Part shown: positions 33,795-40,824 of the stretch, in pieces
Numbering within the stretch: the stretch's first letter is position 1
Layout of the letters: the number at the start of each line of letters is the position of its first letter
Assembly (NCBI RefSeq): GCF_051055405.1
Contig: NZ_CP167068.1
Location: 1,674,001-1,738,000, forward strand
DNA: 64,000 nucleotides
Direction of reading: 5' to 3'
Source of the DNA: Pseudolachnospira sp051055405
GTDB lineage: Bacteria > Bacillota > Clostridia > Lachnospirales > Lachnospiraceae
The notes under the pieces: generated by a model
Databases searched by the model: none
What the model saw: the letters and a program-made list of their open reading frames with translations, nothing else
What the model was told of the DNA's origin: nothing
Made by a program: the position numbers and the translations under genes

Positions 33795-34460
33795 CTAAAA
33801 TTCAATATGTACGTTCAAAATTTGAATTACTTTTTCTGGATCTTTTTCCCGAATTCCCTGAATGATCTCCAGATGTTCCTCCATGCACTTTTCTACATTT
33901 TGAAATGCTTTGACCGACATATACTGATAGCGCTTCAAATTCATACCAATGGCATCCATCGCTGTCTTCACAAACCGGTTTTTACTTTTCACAATAATGA
34001 GATCATGCAGCATCCAGTCCGCGTCCGCATATTCGTCAACGGTTATATTGTCTCCATTTTTGACCCGCTGATAAAGAGTGGAAAAACGTGCCTCCAAAGA
34101 CTGAATTTCCTTTTCGGAAAAGGCAAAAACAGCAGTTTTTATGGCTAGAATTTCCAATGATTTTCTGACCTCATAAGCATCGGCGATCTCTTCCGAAGAA
34201 ATCTCGGTCACAAAAGTACCCACACCATCTTTTACTTCCACCAGGCCTTCGCTTTCCAGGCGCCGGATTGCCTCCCGAATCGGAGTCCGGCTCATCTGAA
34301 ATACAGTCGTCAGGTAATTTTCTCCGATCATCTCTCCCGCTTTCAGACGGTTGCTCATGATCATCTGTTTTAATTCTTCATAGGCAATCTCCATGCGGCT
34401 CTTCTTCTTTATCTTAACCGGCGTTTCCCCTTTCGACCGGCGTTTTTGCACTTCCGCCAT
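33795..34460 (-). CDS. GntR family regulator, FadR subfamily
   Basis: 221 residues from ATG 34,460, chosen for GGGGAGGGG directly upstream; an in-frame ATG at 34,529 would read through a hairpin. The N-terminal winged helix-turn-helix (AYEELKQMIMSNRLKAGEMIGENYLTTVFQMSRTPIREAIRRLESEGLVEV, given here as a known pattern around 30-75) is followed by an all-helical FCD effector domain with metal-ligand-like D, H and H residues. It is co-transcribed with the ribokinase. It may also recognise the ACATGTATACATGT site in the TRAP promoter; that is inference. Confidence 0.88.
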   Translation of the reverse strand: MAEVQKRRSKGETPVKIKKKSRMEIAYEELKQMIMSNRLKAGEMIGENYLTTVFQMSRTPIREAIRRLESEGLVEVKDGVGTFVTEISSEEIADAYEVRKSLEILAIKTAVFAFSEKEIQSLEARFSTLYQRVKNGDNITVDEYADADWMLHDLIIVKSKNRFVKTAMDAIGMNLKRYQYMSVKAFQNVEKCMEEHLEIIQGIREKDPEKVIQILNVHIEF

Positions 34461-34494
34461 CAATTCCCCTCCCCTGCGATACCTAGTTTCGAAA

Positions 34495-34524
34495 GAGAGC
34501 GGTAGAACCAGATCTACCGCTCTC
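34495..34524 (-). terminator. Terminator of yebC
   Basis: A perfect 12-bp stem GAGAGCGGTAGA / TCTACCGCTCTC with a 6-nt loop, 23 nt after the yebC stop, followed on the minus strand by TTTCG. The short U run makes it moderate in strength. Confidence 0.65.
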
Positions 34525-34547
34525 ATCATAATTTACTCGTCCCTCTT

Positions 34548-35276
34548 CTATTCGTCCCAGTTATGGTAGACGTTTTGGACGTCGTCGTCTTCATCCAGCA
34601 GGTCAAGGATTCGATTCATCATTTTGATATCCTGCTCATCTGCAAGCTCTACCCAAGTCTGAGGAATCATTGTCACCTCAGCCTCCACCATAGGAATGCC
34701 TGCGGCTTCCAGAGCTTCGCGTACTGCGCTGAAATCATCCGGAGCGGTGAACACTTCATAGCTGTCCTCTTCCTCCGCGATGTCTTCCGCGCCGGCATCC
34801 AATGCCGTCATCATCAATTCGTCAAAATCCATGCTGCACTCTTCTTTGTCAATCAGGATCTGTCCCTTTTGATCAAACATAAACGATACGCAGCCCTGGG
34901 TTCCGACGTTCCCGCCGCCTTTGGTGAACGCATTGCGGACATTGGAGGCCGTCCGATTTTTATTATCGGTCAGGGCTTCCACAATAATCGCCGTGCCGCT
35001 GGGGCCATAGCCTTCATATGTAGCCGTCACGTAATTCACATTTCCCATATCGCCGGAAGCTTTTTTGATGCTGCGGTCAATGGTATCATTCGGCATATTG
35101 TTTGCCTTGGCCTTCGCAATCACATCGCGAAGTTTGCTGTTATTGGCAGGGTCCGCTCCCCCTTCTTTTACAGCAACGGCAATTTCACGGCCAATCCGGG
35201 TAAACACTTTTCCCTTGGCCGCATCATTCTTTTCCTTTTTATGCTTAATATTAGCAAACTTTGAATGTCCTGACAT
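34548..35276 (-). CDS. yebC: YebC/PmpR family protein (TACO1-like)
   Basis: 242 residues, full length. The N terminus MSGHSKFANIKHKK and the GYGPSGTAIIVEALTDN and NVRNAFTKGGGNVG motifs define the family. Members were described as transcriptional regulators, and more recently some have been linked to relief of ribosome stalling at proline stretches. It is preceded by its own promoter (35,398-35,426) and a structured leader, and followed by a hairpin, so it is monocistronic. Confidence 0.95.
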   Translation of the reverse strand: MSGHSKFANIKHKKEKNDAAKGKVFTRIGREIAVAVKEGGADPANNSKLRDVIAKAKANNMPNDTIDRSIKKASGDMGNVNYVTATYEGYGPSGTAIIVEALTDNKNRTASNVRNAFTKGGGNVGTQGCVSFMFDQKGQILIDKEECSMDFDELMMTALDAGAEDIAEEEDSYEVFTAPDDFSAVREALEAAGIPMVEAEVTMIPQTWVELADEQDIKMMNRILDLLDEDDDVQNVYHNWDE

Positions 35277-35336
35277 GGATTCTCCTTCTGGCCTGCCGGC
35301 CTTATTGTATTCTTAGTTCTGCCGGGCGCACGTTCA

Positions 35337-35370
35337 GACAGTGTTTCCTCCCATCCGAAGAAACACTGTC
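35337..35370 (-). promoter_or_regulatory. Hairpin in the yebC 5' leader
   Basis: GACAGTGTTTC (35,337-35,347) pairs perfectly with GAAACACTGTC (35,360-35,370), 12-nt loop. It lies between the yebC promoter and start, not after the mazF stop as a terminator with a U tract would. Its role is unknown. Confidence 0.4.
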
Positions 35371-35397
35371 CGGACATTACCAGCAATAATTGAGATT

Positions 35398-35426
35398 ATT
35401 TTATCATGAAAAAACGCACATTTCAA
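35398..35426 (-). promoter_or_regulatory. yebC promoter
   Basis: TTGAAA (35,421-35,426) and TAAAAT (35,398-35,403) with a 17-nt spacer on the minus strand, giving a leader of about 115 nt. Confidence 0.65.
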
Positions 35427-35439
35427 GTCCTGACGTGGA

Positions 35440-35787
35440 TTATGTATCCAGCTCCAGGCTGACCAGCAGGGCTTGATCCACTTTGTGCAGGTATTCTGAA
35501 TCCAGATGACAAACTTTTTCCCGCAAACGCGTCTTATCCACGGTCCGCAGCTGCTCTAAAAGGACCACCGAGTCCCTTACCATATTGCAGTTGTAAGCAT
35601 CCAGTTCTACGTGGGTTGGTAATTTCGCTTTATTCATCTTTGAGGTAATTGCAGCACAGATCACCGTAGGGCTGTGCTTGTTCCCTGTGTTGTTCTGAAT
35701 AATCAGAACCGGCCGGACGCCGCCTTGTTCGGAACCGACAACCGGACGCAGGTCTGCATAAAAAACATCGCCTCGTCGAATAATCAC
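35440..35787 (-). CDS. mazF: MazF/NdoA-type endoribonuclease toxin
   Basis: 115 residues from a GTG at 35,787 with GGAG 10 nt upstream. This matches the usual 116-residue NdoA and its N terminus (VIIRRGDVFYADL); longer in-frame starts add an unrelated leader. Visible motifs are GSEQGGVRPVLIIQN, AAITSKMNKAKLPTHVEL and RDSVVLLEQLRTVDK. It cleaves mRNA at specific short sequences. It follows alr by 99 nt, as in Bacillus, but the antitoxin gene that normally sits between alr and mazF is absent. Either it is regulated by a remote antitoxin or it has been tamed. Confidence 0.93.
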   Translation of the reverse strand: MIIRRGDVFYADLRPVVGSEQGGVRPVLIIQNNTGNKHSPTVICAAITSKMNKAKLPTHVELDAYNCNMVRDSVVLLEQLRTVDKTRLREKVCHLDSEYLHKVDQALLVSLELDT

Positions 35788-35886
35788 ATTGTTCACACTC
35801 CATGTTTCATTTTCCATTCTCCATACGGATGGATTACCTGTAGTATTTCCAATGTATCCCACGTTTATTCCATTTTTTCTTAAAAA

Positions 35887-37005
35887 TCAGACATAGATTC
35901 TGGGTATTCGCCGCTCCAAACCACATACAAATTCATAGTTGAAACGGCCGCACAAATCCGACAATTCCTCTACCAAAATTATTGCATTGCCGTCTTTTCC
36001 AACCAGCGTCACCTCATCTCCCTCGGATACTCCCGGAATCTCCGTCACATCAACCATAAATTGATCCATGCAAATCCGTCCGAGAATCGGCGCCCTTTTT
36101 CCACGAATCAAGACATAGCCTTTATCCGACAAAAGCCGCGGATACCCGTCGCCGTATCCCACCGGTATGGTTGCTACCCGCCGCTTTTCCACTAGCCGTC
36201 GGATATGATTATAACTGATTCCTTCTCCCGCCTCCACATCTTTGACATAAACCACCTGGCTTTTCATCTCCAATGCAGGTTCCAGATAAATATCCCGGCC
36301 TACTTCCTTGGAAGGATACAGTCCATACATGGCAATCCCTACTCGAACCATATCCATCGCAGCCTCTGGAAGTTCCATAGATGCCGCGCTGTTTGCGCAG
36401 TGATGAATCGGAATCGGCGTCGTTCCCGCCTCTACCCGGCGGATAAATTCTTGAAAAGCGGCTAACTGCTCTCTGGTATACGCTTTATCCGCCTCATCTG
36501 CCCTGGCAAAATGAGTAAAAATACCTTCCACTTCGACGCCGGCCAAGGTACGAATCCGACGTACGATCTCTATGGCTTCGTCTGTCAAAGGAAAACCGAT
36601 ACGGTGCATCCCTGTATCCACTTTAATATGAATCAACGCGGGCTTTCCCAAACGTCTTCCCAATGTTGCAAGCGCCTCGGCATCGGATTCCTTGAACACA
36701 GTAAACCGAATTTCATTTTGAATCAGTTCTTCATAATCTTCCGGCCACGCATAGCCCAAAATTAAAATCGGAGACCGAACTCCCGCTTCCCGAAGATCCA
36801 ACGCTTCTTTTACGGTGGCTACCGCAAAAAAATCTGCTTTCCCCTCCAAAAAGGAAGCAACTGCAACGGCGCCATGGCCATACCCGTCTGCCTTTACCAC
36901 CGCGCAGACCTTTGCTGCCTCCGGCAGATGCTCTCGAATCCGTTTCAGATTCCCACTTATTTTTTCCAAATCAATCCGAGCAGCCACCCGTTCACAATAT
37001 CTCAT
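35887..37005 (-). CDS. alr: Alanine racemase
   Basis: 372 residues. It interconverts L- and D-alanine for peptidoglycan. PLP-lysine lies in VCAVVKADGYGHGA (residues about 31-44) and the catalytic tyrosine region in EGISYNHIRR; PVGYGDGYPR and CMDQFMVDVT are also typical. The ATG at 37,005 (MRYCERVAARIDL) has GGGGG 5 nt upstream. In-frame ATGs at 37,008, 37,017 and 37,023 are possible. It overlaps the nnr stop, so the two are coupled within the rex operon. Confidence 0.95.
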   Translation of the reverse strand: MRYCERVAARIDLEKISGNLKRIREHLPEAAKVCAVVKADGYGHGAVAVASFLEGKADFFAVATVKEALDLREAGVRSPILILGYAWPEDYEELIQNEIRFTVFKESDAEALATLGRRLGKPALIHIKVDTGMHRIGFPLTDEAIEIVRRIRTLAGVEVEGIFTHFARADEADKAYTREQLAAFQEFIRRVEAGTTPIPIHHCANSAASMELPEAAMDMVRVGIAMYGLYPSKEVGRDIYLEPALEMKSQVVYVKDVEAGEGISYNHIRRLVEKRRVATIPVGYGDGYPRLLSDKGYVLIRGKRAPILGRICMDQFMVDVTEIPGVSEGDEVTLVGKDGNAIILVEELSDLCGRFNYEFVCGLERRIPRIYV

Positions 37006-38533
37006 CATATCCCCCATTACCATTCCTGTTCCTAAAAGGAACAGAATCTATCCTCCGTACGATATCTCCGGCCATCATGGCTCTTTCGCCCCATTCACAG
37101 GCCGCCGCATCGCCTGCCAGCCCGTGCATTAAAACACCATAGGAAGCTGCGTCAAAAGGTTTCATTCCTGCGGCCAATAATCCGCCAATGATTCCAGATA
37201 GAACATCTCCGCTGCCGCCAGTCGCCATACCGGAGTTTCCACAAGTGTTGACGTATAATCGTCTCCGTCCTTCCGCCACCAGTGTACAGGCATCTTTCAA
37301 AACCAGCACCGCCCCAGTCTTTTCGCTAAAAGAACGAGCGATTTCAGGCAAATCCACTACCATATGGGATACCGGCGTTCCAATCAGCCTCGACATTTCT
37401 CCCAGATGAGGGGTCAAGATCGTATCCGGCCCCAGGTTAGAAAGCATCTCCCGGTGCAAGGCAATCGTATTTAAAGCATCCGCGTCCACTACCACCGGAA
37501 CCTTCCGGTACTGCAATACATAGCGAAGCAGGCTGGTCGTCCGGTCACTTATGCCAAGTCCCGGACCGATCACAATCGCCTTCGCCCAGTCGCAGGCCTC
37601 CTCCAACAAAGCGAGCGGAAATTCTCCCTCTGTGTATGTGGTAAGAATCGCCTCCGGCAAAGCCGTCTGCAAGATCACCCGGTTCTCTTCGGAAGTCAAG
37701 ATGCGGACAAGGCCTGTACCGCTTCGATAGGCGGCCTTTCCACTTAGCACTGCCGCGCCAGCCATGTTTTTTGTTCCCGCAATGACCAGCACGCGGCCAA
37801 ATGTTCCTTTATTGGAATACGCCGGCCTTTTCGGCAGCTGATCTAAATCCTCTTTCTCCATCGTAAACGCTTTTGGCGCCACTGCCAGCCGGCTTACCTC
37901 CGGAATCCCAATATCCCGAACTACAACCCGTCCGCAATATTCCTTTCCCGGATACAGTGCCATCCCCAGCTTTTCGCACTGGAAGGTCACAGTCAGGTCT
38001 GCCTTTACCGCGCAGCCTAAAACCACGCCTGTGTCTGCAGAAATACCACTGGGAATATCGATGGATACTACAAAAGCGCCCGAATGGTTGATCGCATCCA
38101 TCGCTTCCTGATAAAGACCCGACACCAAACGGGAAAGGCCCGTGCCAAACAAGCCGTCCACCACAACGCCAATCCGCTTACTTTTAATATATTCTGCCGT
38201 CAGCGTCTCGTGCACGGACGGAATCTTTAACTGCTTACAAATTTTCGCCTGAATCCGCCATTCTTCGGTGGCTTTTTGCTGATTCCCAATCACAGCCACA
38301 GAAACTTCCCGTCCCTCGGTGGCCAGCATTCTCGCCATGGCCAGACCGTCGGCGCCGTTATTCCCGGTTCCGCACACTATAAGAATCGAGGGTTGTCCGT
38401 TCAGACACCCTCGCATCTCTTCCACAGCGGCAGCCGCCGCATGCTCCATTAATACAATTGACGGAATTCCGACGGTTTCGATGGAATAGCGGTCCATACC
38501 CCTCATTTCCAAACCATCTGTTAAAAAACGCAT
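36992..38533 (-). CDS. nnr: Bifunctional NAD(P)HX epimerase / dehydratase
   Basis: 513 residues with two domains: an N-terminal epimerase (about 1-215, CGTGNNGADGLAMARMLA and DGLFGTGLSR) and a C-terminal ADP-dependent dehydratase (about 225-500, GRVLVIAGTKNMAGAAVLSG and GNSGMATGGSGDVLSGIIGG). Together they repair hydrated NADH/NADPH. GGAGG precedes the ATG. It sits between rex, an NADH sensor, and alr, so the operon joins redox sensing with cofactor repair. Confidence 0.96.
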   Translation of the reverse strand: MRFLTDGLEMRGMDRYSIETVGIPSIVLMEHAAAAAVEEMRGCLNGQPSILIVCGTGNNGADGLAMARMLATEGREVSVAVIGNQQKATEEWRIQAKICKQLKIPSVHETLTAEYIKSKRIGVVVDGLFGTGLSRLVSGLYQEAMDAINHSGAFVVSIDIPSGISADTGVVLGCAVKADLTVTFQCEKLGMALYPGKEYCGRVVVRDIGIPEVSRLAVAPKAFTMEKEDLDQLPKRPAYSNKGTFGRVLVIAGTKNMAGAAVLSGKAAYRSGTGLVRILTSEENRVILQTALPEAILTTYTEGEFPLALLEEACDWAKAIVIGPGLGISDRTTSLLRYVLQYRKVPVVVDADALNTIALHREMLSNLGPDTILTPHLGEMSRLIGTPVSHMVVDLPEIARSFSEKTGAVLVLKDACTLVAEGRRRLYVNTCGNSGMATGGSGDVLSGIIGGLLAAGMKPFDAASYGVLMHGLAGDAAACEWGERAMMAGDIVRRIDSVPFRNRNGNGGYDEIL

Positions 38534-38555
38534 AACATCCTCCGCACCGGTAAGC

Positions 38556-39188
38556 TTACTTTTTCTTGGAATTCAAACGATAGGAAAGCTGCATCAAGCT
38601 CTCCGACAAATGCACGTTCTCCACATAAGCGTCCTCCGGCAGATTGAGATCTACATGAGCGAAATTCCAAATGGCCCGAACCCCATAGCTATAAAGTTCC
38701 CTGGCCACCTGGATCGCCTGATCCCGTGGAATCGCCAAAGTAACAATCGCAATGTCGTTTTCTTTCAGGAAATTTTCCAGAACTCCCATAGACATGATTT
38801 TAATATCGCGTACTCTCTTACCCACCAACTCTGGATTCGCATCAAAAATCCCTTTGATCACAAATCCCTTGGTCTCAAAATTTGAATAGCCGGCCAGCGC
38901 TTTTCCCAGGTTACCGCCGCCAATAATAATCATATTGTGAATTTTATCAAGGCCTAAGATCTTCCCGATCTCTGTCCTTAGATACTCCACATTATATCCA
39001 TAACCTTGCTGTCCAAATCCGCCAAAATTATTCAAATCCTGACGAATCTGAGAAGCGGTTACTCCCATCCGCTTACTGAGCTCATCGGAGGAAATCCGTT
39101 CCACACTCTCGCTTTGAAGATCAGAAAGGTAACGATAATATCTAGGAAGCCGCTTAATCACAGCGGCTGAAATTTGTTTTTGCTGCAA
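38556..39188 (-). CDS. rex: Redox-sensing transcriptional repressor Rex
   Basis: About 210 residues: an N-terminal winged helix (ISSDELSKRMGVTASQIRQDLNNFG) and a Rossmann domain binding NAD(H) (IIIGGGNLGKALAGY). It represses fermentation and respiration genes until NADH rises. Two starts are possible. TTG at 39,188 has AGGTG 8-9 nt upstream and gives an N terminus like other Rex proteins (QQKQISAAVIKRLPRYYRYL region). GTG at 39,203 adds five residues. It is the first gene of the operon; no TTGTGA-N6-TCACAA Rex box was found upstream. Confidence 0.95.
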   Translation of the reverse strand: MQQKQISAAVIKRLPRYYRYLSDLQSESVERISSDELSKRMGVTASQIRQDLNNFGGFGQQGYGYNVEYLRTEIGKILGLDKIHNMIIIGGGNLGKALAGYSNFETKGFVIKGIFDANPELVGKRVRDIKIMSMGVLENFLKENDIAIVTLAIPRDQAIQVARELYSYGVRAIWNFAHVDLNLPEDAYVENVHLSESLMQLSYRLNSKKK

Positions 39189-39221
39189 GAGGAAACACCT
39201 CACTTTCTCTCTATGGGATTC

Positions 39222-39250
39222 ATTATACGTGTTGGAAAAAACCTTGTCAA
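39222..39250 (-). promoter_or_regulatory. Consensus promoter of the rex-nnr-alr-mazF operon
   Basis: TTGACA (39,245-39,250), 17 nt, TATAAT (39,222-39,227) on the minus strand: a perfect sigma-A consensus about 34 nt before the proposed rex start. Confidence 0.85.
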
Positions 39251-39306
39251 TCCCGTTCTTATTCTATCAGAAGCAGACAAAAAACGCAAATAAAATTTAA
39301 CAATCT

Positions 39307-40815
39307 TTACATATCCAAGGCCAGCCGATGACGCTTTGCCAATTCTTCGGTATAATCCTTTTGAAAATAAACGCTATATTGCCCTGCCTCCTGGTGCATC
39401 ACAAGCGATTCCATGCCATAATCGGTAATCTTGACGCCGTCCAGGGTAAGCGTCGCCGTAAACCGAGCTATCCCACCGAGCATGGTCTCCGAGCGGTCCT
39501 GCGCCGATACAAAATTCCCCAGAGAATAATAGACCAACATTTCCCGGCCATCTTCCCCCTTCAACAGTTCCCATGGCTGAATCACGTGTGGATGCGTTCC
39601 AATCACAACGTCCACCCCTTGTTCCAGAAAAAGATTCATCCATTTCTGCTGCTGTTCATCCGGCTCCGCCTCATACTCGGTTCCCCAATGAACAAATACC
39701 ATCACCACATCTGCGTCAGTCCTTGCACGTTTTAGATCGCAGCGCACAGTTTCTTCCTGAAGAGTATGCACCGCATAGGCATTCTCTTTTGGCATAGCCT
39801 GTCCATTTAGGATATCCGTATAATTTAGCAAAGCAAAACGAATCCCTCTGCGTTCCAGCAATTGGTACGGCTCGTACTCCGTTTGCTTTGAGGATTGAAT
39901 CCCAAGGCACATAATCCTCCGGCTCTCACAAGCGCTCACTGTCATATCCACACCCAGGATTCCACGGTCCAGCGCATGATTTGTCGCACAGGTAAGCACA
40001 TCAAAACCTGCCGCCGCAATGGCGTCCGCCACTTCCGAAGGAGTCCCAAAGCTGGGATAGCCTCCATACATTCCAGGCTCATCCACCAGAGGGGTTTCCT
40101 GATTGATCACGGCAACATCCGCCGCCTGTATTTCCTGTTTCACATGCTCATACAAAAAGTCAAAGCTTCCCCGCGCTAGTCCTTCGCGGTAAATCGCCTC
40201 ATGGAGCAGATTGTCGCCGACTGCCGCAAAACTTACGCTGGTTTCGATCGATTCCAAGCCCCACTGCAGCCAGGCCCAGCCGCTCACATCTCCGTCTCTT
40301 TCCTGTATCAACAAATATCTGCGCGTATCGTCATAGGCCCATTTTACCGCATCCACGCCAATATCCGATGCCATCCAGATAGGCGCCATCCTGTTTTCAT
40401 TCGCTCTCCAATCATAGATATCGATATGCTGGGACCACTCTTTTTCATTGTCTTTCTCTTCTACCCAGAACGGCCTCGCCTTTCCATAGGTCCCAACCCG
40501 CCAGCAAAGCAGTATCATTTCCATTTCCTGATCACGGTCAATATCGCACCACAACACATCCTGCACCCGGCACTCGTCCGGAGACTGCCAAAGGATTTCT
40601 CCCTGTTTGGATACCGTTACCCGACGATTTTCAAGTATAATTGTTCCCGGTCCTTCTTCGCCTGTCTGAATCTGCCTATTTTGCCAGCAGGCCCAACTGG
40701 GAAGCAGAATACCCTCTTTTCGCAGAAACAGGAAGGCAGCAGTTAAAATTACTGCCGCCATCCCTGCAAATATCCAGCTATTTCGCTTTGCGAAATCTTC
40801 ACTGCATTTTTTCAT
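39307..40815 (-). CDS. CapA-like calcineurin-fold protein, membrane anchored
   Basis: 502 residues: a cytoplasmic N terminus, one membrane helix (about 13-31), an extracytoplasmic N-terminal domain (about 55-195) and a CapA/PgsA-type metallophosphatase-fold domain (about 200-480). The latter carries FAAVGDNLLHEA, INQETPL, CATNHALDRG, VFVHWGTEY, THPHVIQPWE and YSLGNFV. CapA proteins take part in poly-gamma-glutamate export or attachment, but many orphan homologues have unknown roles, and no capBC genes are here. It starts 9 nt after the DUF3160 stop. Confidence 0.85.
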   Translation of the reverse strand: MKKCSEDFAKRNSWIFAGMAAVILTAAFLFLRKEGILLPSWACWQNRQIQTGEEGPGTIILENRRVTVSKQGEILWQSPDECRVQDVLWCDIDRDQEMEMILLCWRVGTYGKARPFWVEEKDNEKEWSQHIDIYDWRANENRMAPIWMASDIGVDAVKWAYDDTRRYLLIQERDGDVSGWAWLQWGLESIETSVSFAAVGDNLLHEAIYREGLARGSFDFLYEHVKQEIQAADVAVINQETPLVDEPGMYGGYPSFGTPSEVADAIAAAGFDVLTCATNHALDRGILGVDMTVSACESRRIMCLGIQSSKQTEYEPYQLLERRGIRFALLNYTDILNGQAMPKENAYAVHTLQEETVRCDLKRARTDADVVMVFVHWGTEYEAEPDEQQQKWMNLFLEQGVDVVIGTHPHVIQPWELLKGEDGREMLVYYSLGNFVSAQDRSETMLGGIARFTATLTLDGVKITDYGMESLVMHQEAGQYSVYFQKDYTEELAKRHRLALDM

Positions 40816-40824
40816 TTTTTTCCA

